DNA of 64,000 nt. Source: Williamsia faeni (lineage in GTDB: Bacteria; Actinomycetota; Actinomycetes; Mycobacteriales; Mycobacteriaceae). A program made the translations under genes and the position numbers. Under the pieces are notes generated by a model. The model searched no databases, was not told the DNA's origin, and saw only the letters and a list, made by a program, of their open reading frames with translations. Within the stretch, counting starts at the first letter, position 1, and the number at the start of each line of letters is the position of its first letter. The stretch spans positions 1 to 64,000 of the forward strand of contig QJJF01000015.1 in NCBI GenBank assembly GCA_003202005.1, written 5' to 3'. This document shows, in pieces, positions 8,390-17,492 of this stretch.

Positions 8390-9471
8390 GCACCACGACA
8401 GCACGCCCAGAACCCGCGATCTGGCCAAAAAGGACCAAATTCCTGCGGCCGTTCTCCGGCAAGATCAGCATCAAGATCGATCTGCGAACAGTGGTGATCA
8501 CCGCGATCCTCGCAGTCATCACCGTGTGCGTAGCCCTGTGGTCGCTGACCCTCGGATCCGCCGAAGGCTCGGACATACCCTTGGATCGGGTATTCGGGGC
8601 ACTCGCCGGAAACGAATCACCTTCCGTCACCCGAATCGTCGAGGGTCGGTTGCCGCGAGTACTGGTCGCCGTGTTCGGTGGCGCCGCATTGGCTCTGAGC
8701 GGTGCGATCTTCCAGACAGTGACCCGGAACCCCCTCGGTAGCCCCGACATCATCGGCTTCACAGCCGGGGCGAACGCCGGCGCTCTGATCGCAATGCTGG
8801 TGTTCGGTCTGGGCTACAACGGGGCGACCTTCGGTTCGCTGATCGGCGGGTTGCTCACCGGCGTCGTCATATATCTGCTGGCATTCCGCGGTGGGGTGCA
8901 GGGATATCGGTTGATTGTCATCGGTATCGGCGTCAGCGCGATGCTCACGGCCTTCAACGGATACCTGCTGGTACGTGCCCGCGTCGAGAATGCCGCGGCT
9001 GCCGCGGCATGGGGCCAGGGCATCTTCGAACAACTGCGGCTCAAAGACGTCATCCCCGTGGTACTCGTTCTGGTGATTCTCATCCCCGCCCTGACCTACT
9101 TCACACCGAACATGCGGATGTTCGAACTCGGCCAGGATTCGGCCCAGAGCAAGGGAGTTCACACCGAACGCGTCCAGGTGTATCTGATGATCATCGGTGT
9201 GGGTCTGATAGCTGTGGTCACCGCGGTTGCCGGACCGATCGCCTTCATTGCGCTCATCGCGCCGCAGGTTGCCATGCGGATCACGCGCAGCCCCGGTATT
9301 CCGCTGGTGACCGGCGCCGCGGTGGGGGCCACCCTGCTGGTGATCAGTGATGCGATCGCCCGCACCCTGCTGGCTCCGGTCCAGCTCCCGGTCGGTGTGG
9401 TGACGACCGCACTCGGTGGTGTGTATCTGCTCGGTCTACTCATCGTCCAGTCCCGAAAGGCAGGCTCGTGA
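8386..9471 (+). CDS. Iron-siderophore ABC transporter permease, FecCD family (second)
   Basis: Second permease half of the importer, 361 residues. An N-terminal cytoplasmic stretch of about 45 residues is followed by FecCD hydrophobic segments; diagnostic stretches are RLPRVLVAVFGGAALALSGA, NPLGSPDIIGFTAGAN and PIAFIALIAPQVAMRIT. Start ATG 8386 overlaps the previous stop (ATGA), and its own stop overlaps the ATPase start (GTGA), so all three should be made in a fixed ratio. It probably forms a heterodimer with the upstream permease. Confidence 0.93.
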   Translation: MSTTTARPEPAIWPKRTKFLRPFSGKISIKIDLRTVVITAILAVITVCVALWSLTLGSAEGSDIPLDRVFGALAGNESPSVTRIVEGRLPRVLVAVFGGAALALSGAIFQTVTRNPLGSPDIIGFTAGANAGALIAMLVFGLGYNGATFGSLIGGLLTGVVIYLLAFRGGVQGYRLIVIGIGVSAMLTAFNGYLLVRARVENAAAAAAWGQGIFEQLRLKDVIPVVLVLVILIPALTYFTPNMRMFELGQDSAQSKGVHTERVQVYLMIIGVGLIAVVTAVAGPIAFIALIAPQVAMRITRSPGIPLVTGAAVGATLLVISDAIARTLLAPVQLPVGVVTTALGGVYLLGLLIVQSRKAGS

Positions 9472-10334
9472 CCGAATCACCGACCTATACCGGCCGCCTC
9501 ACCGGCGAGTCACTCGACATCGGTTACGACAAGAACATCATCATCCCCGATCTCGACATCACCATTCCGGACGGATCGTTCACCGTGATCGTCGGCCCCA
9601 ATGCGTGTGGGAAATCCACACTGTTGCGCGCACTGTCGCGGCTACTCAAACCCAGTGGTGGCACCGTGCTGCTCGACGGCAAGGACGTTCACGGGTTCAA
9701 CGGCAAAGAGTTCGCCCGCGAGGTCGGACTGCTGCCCCAGCAATCGTTGGCTCCGGAAGGTATCAACGTCGTCGACCTGGTCTCACGAGGCCGCTTTCCG
9801 TACCAGAAGATGTTCAAGCAGTGGACGGATGCCGACGAGAACGCAGTTCGCCGGGCCCTCGCGGCCACCCGGTTGATGGATCTGTCCACCCGCCCGGTCG
9901 CCGCGCTGTCCGGTGGTCAGCGGCAACGGGTGTGGATTGCCATGGCGCTCGCCCAGGAAACACCCATCCTGCTGCTCGACGAGCCCACCACGTATCTCGA
10001 TCTGGCGCATCAACTCGAGATCCTCGAACTGTGCGCTCGACTGAACAAAGAGGGGTCCACCCTCGTGGCGGTCCTGCACGACCTCAACCAGGCAGCGCGG
10101 TACGCGACCCACCTGATCGCCATGCGCAGCGGGGTGGTCGTCGCCGAAGGTCCGCCGGCCGAAGTTGTCACCGAGGAGATCGTCGAATCCGTCTTCGGGG
10201 TCCGGTCCCGGGTGATCAATGATCCCGAAACCCAGACCCCGATGGTCATCCCATTGGCGAACGGAGCCGTACTGACGGCTGAAGTGCAAGGCGACACGGC
10301 CAATTTGAGGGCCGAACTCGATGATCTGGGCTGA
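9468..10334 (+). CDS. Iron-siderophore ABC transporter ATP-binding protein
   Basis: ATPase of the importer, FepC/FecE type, 288 residues. Walker A is GPNACGKSTLL (residues about 44-54), the Q-loop is in LLPQQSLAPEG, the ABC signature is ALSGGQRQRVWIAMAL, Walker B is ILLLDEPTTYLD and the switch histidine is in VAVLHDLNQAARYA. Starts at GTG 9468, overlapping the second permease stop. The final 30 residues after the core extend beyond the usual end without a recognised domain. Confidence 0.95.
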   Translation: MTESPTYTGRLTGESLDIGYDKNIIIPDLDITIPDGSFTVIVGPNACGKSTLLRALSRLLKPSGGTVLLDGKDVHGFNGKEFAREVGLLPQQSLAPEGINVVDLVSRGRFPYQKMFKQWTDADENAVRRALAATRLMDLSTRPVAALSGGQRQRVWIAMALAQETPILLLDEPTTYLDLAHQLEILELCARLNKEGSTLVAVLHDLNQAARYATHLIAMRSGVVVAEGPPAEVVTEEIVESVFGVRSRVINDPETQTPMVIPLANGAVLTAEVQGDTANLRAELDDLG

Positions 10335-10373
10335 CGCCGGGACCTACCGGCCTGATGGAAGGGCAAGCGAAAT

Positions 10374-11381
10374 ATGAGATCTGTGCGGCGTGTTCTAGGT
10401 GCGCTCACCGTTGCGATGGCGCTGACCACGGCGATGGCTGCGTGTTCATCATCGGATGATTCGTCCTCATCCGACGGCGAGGTCGTCGGTTCGGTCGCGA
10501 GCGGTCCCGACACCGTTGTCCGGAAGTCGGGCGACGAACTCAAAGTTGTCGCTTTGGGCTGGTCAGACGGTGAGATCTCGTTGTCCCTGGGCGTCAAGCC
10601 GATTGCCATCTATGACTGGCAGGGTCTGGGAGAGTCGAACAAGGGCGTCGGGTCCTGGGCGACCGATCTGTTCGGCGACTACTCACCCACCGTCATCAAG
10701 AACACCGGCACCACCTACAACTACGAGCAGATCGAACTGCTCGAGCCCGACCTGATCCTCAATGTCCGTGCGGCATCGGACGAGAGGGTTTTCGATCGGC
10801 TGGCCGAGATCGCACCGGTTGCGACCGCGCCACCGGGAACCCCTGACTTCGCCGTCGACTGGCGCACCCAGACCAAGATCATCGGCGAGGCGATCGGCAA
10901 AACAGCTGAAGCCGACCAGGCGGTGGCCGATACCTCGGCGAAGATCGAAGCGGCCGCGACTGCGAACCCCGATTTCAAGGACAAGACCTTTGTCTACGCG
11001 GCGAAGTTCGCTGACGCCTACGGCGCATATGTGGCCGGCGATGCCCGGTTCGACGTGTTCGCCGAGATGGGTTTTGTGGCCTATCCCCCATTGCTGGCAT
11101 TGCAGCCCAGCGGGTACTTTGCGGCTGTGTCGGCAGAGCAGGTGGCGGCGCTGAACGCGCAGGTGGCCATCTTCACCACGATCTCCAAACCGATGAGCGA
11201 CCTGACCTCGGACAATCTGATCAATTCACTCAGTGTCGTCAAGGACGGCCGGGCCATCATGCTCGACGAGAAGAGTGAGGTCAACGTCGCGTTGGCCGCG
11301 GGAACCCCGCAATCCATCGCGATCGCCGTCGACCAAGTTGTGCCGATGCTCCAGCAGTCAGTGGCAAAGATCCCCGCCTGA
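10374..11381 (+). CDS. Iron-siderophore substrate-binding lipoprotein
   Basis: Extracellular receptor of the importer, 335 residues. It has a lipoprotein signal peptide (LTVAMALTTAMAAC) followed by a Ser/Asp-rich linker. It is a class III (helical backbone) periplasmic-binding protein: GVKPIAIYDWQGLGESNKGV in the first lobe, YEQIELLEPDLILNV, then the long helix and second lobe. The start follows AAGGG with a suitable gap, 39 bases after the ATPase stop. Order permease-permease-ATPase-receptor and the upstream iron box support ferric-siderophore uptake; the exact siderophore is unknown. Confidence 0.92.
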   Translation: MRSVRRVLGALTVAMALTTAMAACSSSDDSSSSDGEVVGSVASGPDTVVRKSGDELKVVALGWSDGEISLSLGVKPIAIYDWQGLGESNKGVGSWATDLFGDYSPTVIKNTGTTYNYEQIELLEPDLILNVRAASDERVFDRLAEIAPVATAPPGTPDFAVDWRTQTKIIGEAIGKTAEADQAVADTSAKIEAAATANPDFKDKTFVYAAKFADAYGAYVAGDARFDVFAEMGFVAYPPLLALQPSGYFAAVSAEQVAALNAQVAIFTTISKPMSDLTSDNLINSLSVVKDGRAIMLDEKSEVNVALAAGTPQSIAIAVDQVVPMLQQSVAKIPA

Positions 11382-11388
11382 CCCGGTT

Positions 11389-11439
11389 GTGGTGGGTTCT
11401 GGAGCGCGACCTGCGGAAATGCTCGCCAGAACCCACCAC
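11389..11439. terminator. Bidirectional hairpin between converging genes
   Basis: GTGGTGGGTTCTGG at 11389-11402 pairs perfectly with CCAGAACCCACCAC at 11426-11439 (14 base pairs, 23-base loop). It fills the gap between the binding-protein stop and the imuB stop, which converge here. No T-run follows on either strand, so a structural terminator or an intergenic repeat are both possible. Its loop resembles that of the hairpin at 36850-36930. Confidence 0.6.
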
Positions 11440-11445
11440 TTCGGC

Positions 11446-13026
11446 TCATTCGTAGACCCCTTCCACCACCCACTTTCCTTGCTGGTAGAGAAGCAGCAGA
11501 GCTCGCGAATCTTCCAGCAGCACTTGAGCTCTCGCATACGAACCAACATGGCCACCACCGTCGGCGGCGGACCACCAGTGTTCGTCGACAGCCCACGGCC
11601 CGGCCCACCAACTCAGTGACCAAGTCCGCTTGCCCCAGCACAGACTGGTCGGCTCGGCGCTGAAACTGCCTCGGGCAGTGACCTCGACGGGTTGATCTTC
11701 GACGTCGAGTACCCGCACCGGGGCCATCGGCAGGATCGCCGGAGAGGGACCGGGCAATCTGCCCGGCCAGGGTGCCGACGGATCCGACGCCGCCGCCAGC
11801 TCATCACCCAACGGCACCAGTGTGATCTGCTGAGCAGGCCCCCGACCACCACTGCGCACCGGAACCTTGACCCTCTCACCACCGAGCAGGCCCTGTACCC
11901 GGACCAGGGCCCGGCGCACCCGCTCGGCCACCTCACCGTCACCACAGGTCAGTCCACCACCGGTGAATCCCAATTGCATTGCACCCGAACCGATCACCTC
12001 CACCGGATCCAGACGGAGCAGCACCACCGGGCCATCCGGGCGCTCGGCGGCACTTCGGCCGGAGAGCCACCCCTCCACCTGCCAGCGGATCCGGTCGGCC
12101 GTGGCATCCGGTGTCAACGGCTGGGCACACCGCCAGGTACGTGAATACTCACGACCGCTTTCGGTGACCGCCTGCACGGTCAGCCTGGTACAGGCCACCG
12201 ACGCCGCCGCCAACAGATCGTGGAGCTGAGCCGACAGCCGACGTCCGACAAAGGCGGCCGCATCCACCCGGTCGATCGGCGGGTCGCACTGATGCTCCAC
12301 CACCAGATTCTTTGGTGGCGCCTGCCCGGAGGCGGAACGCTGCGGTAGGGCCCGCGCCGTGCGGTGGGCGTAGATCGCATCGGCCGCAAACCGGGTTGCC
12401 ACGTCGGTCGCCGACAACGCCGCAAAGTCACCGATGGTCCGTAAACCCATCCGCCACAACAGATCGACAAGGGCAACCCGATCATCGGCGCACATACTCG
12501 GCTCCACCGCCAACTCCGAGATACGCAGCGGCGCCAGGAACCCGGCACCCTGCCCGGGGGGTATCACCAGCCCACGGCGGGCGGCGATGATCGCGGTGAA
12601 CAGTTCGTCGGCCACCCCGACCTGCGACTCGACACCACAGGCAGACACCACATCCGTCAGCTTCTCGGCCGCGATCTCCTCACTCCCGAAGTACCGGGCC
12701 ACTCCACGGGCCGGCAACACCAGCAACCCCGGCCGCAGCACCTCGACCACGGGGATCATCTCGGCGACAGCCGCCACCACCGGTTCGAACAAGCGTGCAT
12801 CGCGGCCGATGTCCGCATCGGCGATCACCAACTGCGGACATCGTGCCTGCGCATCGCGCTTCCTCATCTCCCGGCGCACCCCGGCGGCGCGCGCCGCGGC
12901 CGAGCACGCGACGATCCGCCCCGACTGCAGCACCGCCACCGGCCGGTCCGGTGAGATGTCGACCTCCGCCGCCGCGGCCACCGCCGGCCAATCGGGGCAC
13001 CAGACACCGAACACCCGTCCACTCAT
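11446..13026 (-). CDS. imuB: ImuB, inactive Y-family polymerase-like mutasome hub
   Basis: Adaptor that links DnaE2, ImuA' and the beta clamp during SOS mutagenesis. The 526-residue product has the family N-terminus FGVWCPDWPAVAAA. The acidic residues of active Y-family polymerases are absent where RPGLLVLPARGVARYFG replaces the SIDE motif. The thumb/little-finger region follows and then an extended C-terminal tail. In M. tuberculosis the clamp-binding motif is QLPLWG at 352-357; the matching segment here is QLGFTG at 351-356, which departs at the two hydrophobic positions. The start codon directly follows the imuA' stop with no gap, so the two are an operon. Confidence 0.93.
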   Translation of the reverse strand: MSGRVFGVWCPDWPAVAAAAEVDISPDRPVAVLQSGRIVACSAAARAAGVRREMRKRDAQARCPQLVIADADIGRDARLFEPVVAAVAEMIPVVEVLRPGLLVLPARGVARYFGSEEIAAEKLTDVVSACGVESQVGVADELFTAIIAARRGLVIPPGQGAGFLAPLRISELAVEPSMCADDRVALVDLLWRMGLRTIGDFAALSATDVATRFAADAIYAHRTARALPQRSASGQAPPKNLVVEHQCDPPIDRVDAAAFVGRRLSAQLHDLLAAASVACTRLTVQAVTESGREYSRTWRCAQPLTPDATADRIRWQVEGWLSGRSAAERPDGPVVLLRLDPVEVIGSGAMQLGFTGGGLTCGDGEVAERVRRALVRVQGLLGGERVKVPVRSGGRGPAQQITLVPLGDELAAASDPSAPWPGRLPGPSPAILPMAPVRVLDVEDQPVEVTARGSFSAEPTSLCWGKRTWSLSWWAGPWAVDEHWWSAADGGGHVGSYARAQVLLEDSRALLLLYQQGKWVVEGVYE

Positions 13027-13887
13027 CTACAGCGCCACCTTGAGCATCTCGGATTCTGAAATATTTTGTCCACCAACACTATTCGGATGATTTTCGGAGA
13101 TATCCGAGACCGGTGCGATATCGGCCGGAGAATCCACCAGCTGAACCCGGTTGTCGCGATGAACCACATCCAGTCGGGTGGTGGCCCCGGCAAACCCCCG
13201 GCCCCGCGAACGCACCATCAGAGACACCCCGCCGAGCCGTCCGTGCCCCCGTCGGCGCGGGGACTGCCCTGACCCCGACGGTTGATGCCGGTAATCGCAC
13301 ACCCGGGACTGCACCTTCACATGCGCACCCGACCACTCTCCGTCGGTGACCACCAGGACCGCACCCTTGCTGCGGGCGCGGGCCATCACCACCCGACTGC
13401 GGGAAGGCGGCACACTGAGCCCACCGAGCCCGACCACCACCAGATCAAGCCCGTCGAGCAAGACGGCCGCGATCTCCACCGGATCCGGCCCCGGATCGGG
13501 GATCACCGCGATCCTGGACAGATCCGCACCCATCTCCACCGCCGCCAACAGCCCCAACTGCGGCTGCCCGATCACGGCCACATGACCTCCGTCGGCGCTC
13601 ACCTGGGCAATCAACGACAACAACAGCGATCGCGCTCCTTCCAGCGCCAACACCGTGCCCCGAGCCAGCCCCGAAGGCGGCAACACCCGCTCGAACGCCG
13701 GCGGCACCGGCAGCCGATCCCGCTCCGAATACTTTTCATCAACGTTCCGAACAGCGGACATCTGACGCTGCGGCACAATGGATTCCGGCCGTGCCCGAGT
13801 GGTGGCAGCAGCAAGGGTCTGCCGCAACATCTCCAGCTTCTGCGCCCTACTCGGTACCGCTTCCGGCGCCGTCTCGATAGCTTGCAT
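13027..13887 (-). CDS. imuA': ImuA'-type mutasome protein (RecA-like fold)
   Basis: Accessory factor of the DnaE2 mutasome; ImuA' interacts with ImuB. The 286-residue product is RecA-like in its middle ([27 protein letters not shown], a degenerate P-loop region) with a divergent C-terminal tail. ATG 13887 is chosen because GGAGG lies four bases upstream; GTG 13890 would be too close to it. An SOS box sits 80 bases upstream and imuB follows directly. Confidence 0.88.
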   Translation of the reverse strand: MQAIETAPEAVPSRAQKLEMLRQTLAAATTRARPESIVPQRQMSAVRNVDEKYSERDRLPVPPAFERVLPPSGLARGTVLALEGARSLLLSLIAQVSADGGHVAVIGQPQLGLLAAVEMGADLSRIAVIPDPGPDPVEIAAVLLDGLDLVVVGLGGLSVPPSRSRVVMARARSKGAVLVVTDGEWSGAHVKVQSRVCDYRHQPSGSGQSPRRRGHGRLGGVSLMVRSRGRGFAGATTRLDVVHRDNRVQLVDSPADIAPVSDISENHPNSVGGQNISESEMLKVAL

Positions 13888-13966
13888 CACACCTCCACAT
13901 CACTCTCCGCCGAGGCGAAGAAGTGGCACAGGGAAGGTGGGCCACCATCAGAACTCGAATAAAAAC

Positions 13967-13982
13967 TCGAACATGTTTTCGA
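13967..13982 (-). promoter_or_regulatory. LexA (SOS) box before imuA'-imuB
   Basis: On the minus strand TCGAAAACATGTTCGA matches TCGAAC-N4-GTTCGA at 11 of 12 fixed positions. Placed 80 bases before the imuA' start, it should put imuA'-imuB under the same LexA control as dnaE2. It is 121 bases upstream of the divergent kinase gene at 14104. Confidence 0.87.
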
Positions 13983-14103
13983 TGATCTGAGCGTAGGTCA
14001 GCCCTCCGACAAGCGTCAAACACTCACGGCGCGTCGGCCCCGAAATGCCGGGGCGGGCGGCACACCACCAACACGCGCCCCAGCGTCCACTAAGGTCAAA
14101 CCC

Positions 14104-15324
14104 GTGAGCGCCCCTTCGTACCGCGTTCCCGGCCCCGACTACCTCGTCGCCGGGCGATACCGCCTGCGTTCGAAGATCGGTGACGGCGGCATGGGCGCGG
14201 TGTGGCTGGCGCACGACACCCTCCTCGACCGCGAGGTGGCCGTCAAGCAGGTGCTCTCCGTCGCCGGGATGACCGAGGATTCAGCGGCCGAGATGCGGCA
14301 GCGCGCGATGCGAGAAGGCCGGATCGCCGCCCGGCTCAGCCACCGCAACGCCATCGCCATGCACGACGTCGCACTCGACTCCGGCGAACCCTGGCTCGTC
14401 ATGGAATACCTGCCCTCGCGCAGCGTGGCCGAGATCTTGCACCAGTCCGGCACCCTGCCCGTCGATCAGGTGGCACAGATCGGCGCGCAGATCGCCGATG
14501 CCATGGTCGAAGCACACACCGCGGGCATCCTGCACCGCGACATCAAGCCCGGCAACATCCTGATCGCCGAGGGGCGCAACGCCGGACTGGTCAAACTCAC
14601 CGACTTCGGGATCTCCCGATCCAAAGACGACGCCGCGCTGACACAGACCGGGGTGATCACCGGGACCCCGGCATACTTCGCGCCCGAAGTGGCCCGCGGA
14701 GAGGATCCCAGCGAGGCCTCCGACGTCTATTCCCTGGGGTCCACCCTCTACACCGCAGTCGAAGGTCAGCCGCCCTTCGGCGTCGACGAGAACTCACTTG
14801 TCGTGTTGCACAGGGTCGCCCGCGGTGAGATCGTCCCGCCCAAACGGTCCGGACCCCTCGAAGGTGCGCTCCTGGCGATGCTCGAACCCAGCCCGGCCCG
14901 GCGCCCCACCATGGCCCAGGTCCGCGACCGTCTCGCCCAGGTGGCGGCCGGTGACAACAGCAACACCGCGTTGATCCTGACCACACCAATCGATCGCAGG
15001 TCCGTCGGGACCCCGCATCGCACCACCACCCGGCGGATACCGACCGCCACCGAGTCCGGCCTCCCCGCTGCCACAGGTATGCCCGGCCCCACTCCGCAGG
15101 CGGGCACCCCGTCGTGGCCGAACCCGTCCCACACACCGCGACCGACCGGCCCCGATCCTTGGCAGGTCACCGGAGTCTCCGGACCGTCCTACCCGGCGTC
15201 CTGGGCTGCTCAGCAACCCCGAAATCAATCCCCAGAGCGTCACCTCGGCCTGGCCGCCGCGGTGTTCCTGGTGTTTGTGCTGCTGGCCGCCATCGCGATC
15301 ACCATCATCGCCCTGATCCGCTGA
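14104..15324 (+). CDS. Membrane-anchored serine/threonine protein kinase (Hanks type)
   Basis: Eukaryotic-like kinase of the Pkn family, 406 residues. Motifs in order: glycine loop KIGDGGMGAVW, invariant Lys48 (EVAVKQV), catalytic loop HRDIKPGN with Asp146, DFG at 167-169, and activation segment GTPAYFAPEVARG with the APE-type motif. A Pro/Thr-rich linker follows (about 300-375), then one membrane segment (about 381-403) right at the end, so there is no extracellular sensor domain; signals would have to come through the linker, the membrane helix or a partner. Start GTG 14104. It lies divergent from imuA' and beside a sensor kinase pair, but no shared pathway can be read from sequence. Confidence 0.95.
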   Translation: MSAPSYRVPGPDYLVAGRYRLRSKIGDGGMGAVWLAHDTLLDREVAVKQVLSVAGMTEDSAAEMRQRAMREGRIAARLSHRNAIAMHDVALDSGEPWLVMEYLPSRSVAEILHQSGTLPVDQVAQIGAQIADAMVEAHTAGILHRDIKPGNILIAEGRNAGLVKLTDFGISRSKDDAALTQTGVITGTPAYFAPEVARGEDPSEASDVYSLGSTLYTAVEGQPPFGVDENSLVVLHRVARGEIVPPKRSGPLEGALLAMLEPSPARRPTMAQVRDRLAQVAAGDNSNTALILTTPIDRRSVGTPHRTTTRRIPTATESGLPAATGMPGPTPQAGTPSWPNPSHTPRPTGPDPWQVTGVSGPSYPASWAAQQPRNQSPERHLGLAAAVFLVFVLLAAIAITIIALIR

Positions 15325-15387
15325 CACCTCAGCCATATCCACCTGGTGAAACTGGTGGCGGCGGGCGGAGCGGCTTGTTGTCGAGAG

Positions 15388-16059
15388 TCAGTGAATGTGC
15401 CGGTTCACGGCCCAGCGCGTGAGCGCATTGCGGTTCGACTGCTGGGTCTTGCGCAACACATTCGAGGCATGCGTTTCCACGGTCTTGATCGAGATGACCA
15501 GATCCTCGGCGATCTCGCGATAGGTGAACCCGCGCGCCAGCAACCGCAGGACCTCCATCTCACGCGGGGTCAGCGAATCGAGCTCTGGATCGAGATGCGG
15601 CTCGGGCACCGGCGAGCGGCCGGTGAACGAATCGAGCACAAACCCGGCAAGACGTGGGCTGAACACCGCATCACCGTCGGCCACCCGTCGCACCGACTCG
15701 GCCAGCTCGGCGCCGTCGATCGTCTTGGTGACGTAGCCGCGGGCACCCGCCCGGATGGTGGCGATCACGTCCTCGGCGGCGTCAGAAACGCTGAGCGCCA
15801 AGAACACCGGCGGATTGCTCGGCGCGGCGTCGGCGATCCCCCGGAGTACCGCGATCCCGCCACCGGCCGGCATATGGACGTCGAGTAACACCACATCCGG
15901 CGACGACTGCATGATCCCGGCGATCGCATCCGCCACAGATCCCGCCTCACCGACAACCTGAACATCGGCCTCGGACGCGAGTTCGGCACGGACACCGGAG
16001 CGGAAGACCCCGTGATCGTCAACCAAGAACACGCGGTACGGTCCGCTTCTTCCGGTCAT
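15388..16059 (-). CDS. NarL/LuxR-family response regulator
   Basis: DNA-binding regulator of the adjacent sensor kinase, 223 residues. The receiver domain has acidic pocket residues in FLVDDHG and phospho-acceptor Asp60 in VVLLDVHMP. The C-terminal LuxR helix-turn-helix is LTPREMEVLRLLARGFTYREIAEDLVIS (about 155-215). Its start overlaps the kinase stop (ATGA), so the two are co-translated. The likely target is the divergent PspC gene or its own promoter region, by analogy with such loci; not shown by sequence. Confidence 0.94.
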   Translation of the reverse strand: MTGRSGPYRVFLVDDHGVFRSGVRAELASEADVQVVGEAGSVADAIAGIMQSSPDVVLLDVHMPAGGGIAVLRGIADAAPSNPPVFLALSVSDAAEDVIATIRAGARGYVTKTIDGAELAESVRRVADGDAVFSPRLAGFVLDSFTGRSPVPEPHLDPELDSLTPREMEVLRLLARGFTYREIAEDLVISIKTVETHASNVLRKTQQSNRNALTRWAVNRHIH

Positions 16060-17321
16060 CGTTCCTGCTCTCCGTCCACCTGCGTCTCGTCGCCGATGTC
16101 CACCGGCGACTCGACACCGTTGTCGAGCGCCGGCTCGCCACCGTGCCCACCGCGCGGCATGGCCATCCGAACATCGACGCCTTTGCCCGGCACCGACTTG
16201 ATGTGAACGCTACCGCCGTGCCGGATCACCCGGCCCTTGATCGAACCCGACACACCGCGACGATCTTCGGGTACCTCGTCGGGATCGAAGCCGACTCCGC
16301 GGTCACGGACATACACCACGATCTGCCCGCCATCGACCTCGACGTACACATCGACCGAGCGTTCGCCAGAGTGCTTGGCCGCGTTCACCACAGCCTCCCG
16401 GGTGGCCGCGATCAGTGCGGCCCAGCGCCGGGCGTCGGTGGTCCATTCCGGATCGTCGGCGGTGACATCGCCGACCGTCACCACCTCGACCTCCACCCCG
16501 TAGTGGTCCTCCACCTCGGCCGCAACGGATTTGATGGCGGCGGTCAGCGAATCACTGTGTCGGTCAACCTCTCCGAACAGGTAGCTGCGAAGTTCTCGTT
16601 CCTGACTGCGGGCCAGCCGCTGAACCTCGTCGGCATGTCCGGAACGCTTCTGGATCAGCGCCAGCGTCTGCAACACCGAATCATGCAGGTGCGCTGCGAT
16701 TTCCTCGCGCTCGATGTTCCGGATCCGGGCGGCCCGTTCCATTCCGAGCATGCGGGCCATCCGCAACCACAGCGGAATCGTCAGCAGCATCACGCCGGTG
16801 AACGTGGCCGCGACCGCCAGCATGACGGTGCTCAAGCCGCCGATCTTGTTGTTGCTCGCCAGCACGACCACCACCAGTCCGATCACCACCAGCGTTGCGC
16901 CACCGGTGATCCGCGTCCAGGTGAGCGCGCGGGCCGATGCTGATCGTGGCCGCCAGCTCGAGTCGAGTTCCCGCCACACCAGCGACGCTCCGATGGCGAC
17001 CACCACCAGCGGGATGAGGAACTGCGCCGGGGTGCCGGAGGCGACAAATCCGACCAAGACCACCGCGACCAGACCGACGATGGCGAGTCCGATCCCTTGC
17101 CTACGTTCGGACTTGCTGGGCGGCACGGTGTCGGTACCGGGTGGGCACATGAACCAGAGCAGGCCGTACGCGCATATCCCGGCACCGGCCAGTGCACTGA
17201 GCACCACGAACACAACACGCACCCGAAAGGCGTCGACGCCGAGATGATCGGCCACACCGCCGGCGACCCCGCCGATGACGCGACCTCCATCACGTCGGTG
17301 GACACGAGCGGCAGTGGACAT
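16056..17321 (-). CDS. PspC-domain sensor histidine kinase
   Basis: Membrane sensor kinase of the HPK7 type, 421 residues from ATG 17321. It starts with a PspC domain (VIGGVAGGVADHLGVDAFRVR and a membrane helix), has further hydrophobic segments to about residue 190, then a HisKA_3 domain with phospho-acceptor His213 in AAHLHDSVLQTL, and a HATPase_c domain with VRDRGVGFDPDE. It should phosphorylate the regulator downstream, whose gene it overlaps. PspC domains sense or respond to envelope stress, which makes a membrane-stress input likely. Confidence 0.93.
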   Translation of the reverse strand: MSTAARVHRRDGGRVIGGVAGGVADHLGVDAFRVRVVFVVLSALAGAGICAYGLLWFMCPPGTDTVPPSKSERRQGIGLAIVGLVAVVLVGFVASGTPAQFLIPLVVVAIGASLVWRELDSSWRPRSASARALTWTRITGGATLVVIGLVVVVLASNNKIGGLSTVMLAVAATFTGVMLLTIPLWLRMARMLGMERAARIRNIEREEIAAHLHDSVLQTLALIQKRSGHADEVQRLARSQERELRSYLFGEVDRHSDSLTAAIKSVAAEVEDHYGVEVEVVTVGDVTADDPEWTTDARRWAALIAATREAVVNAAKHSGERSVDVYVEVDGGQIVVYVRDRGVGFDPDEVPEDRRGVSGSIKGRVIRHGGSVHIKSVPGKGVDVRMAMPRGGHGGEPALDNGVESPVDIGDETQVDGEQER

Positions 17322-17492
17322 CACCCGATAGTGGCACGCCCGGGCCGGTCGGCACATCGGGGACATTCCCCAGATCCGAAGACAGGGTGCAAATCAGGGT
17401 GAATCCCGATGGTGCTCGGGCCCGCTGCTCCGCAGAATTGAGGACAACAGAATTGAATCGACAGCACAGCACCGATGTATCGAGGCGGAGTC

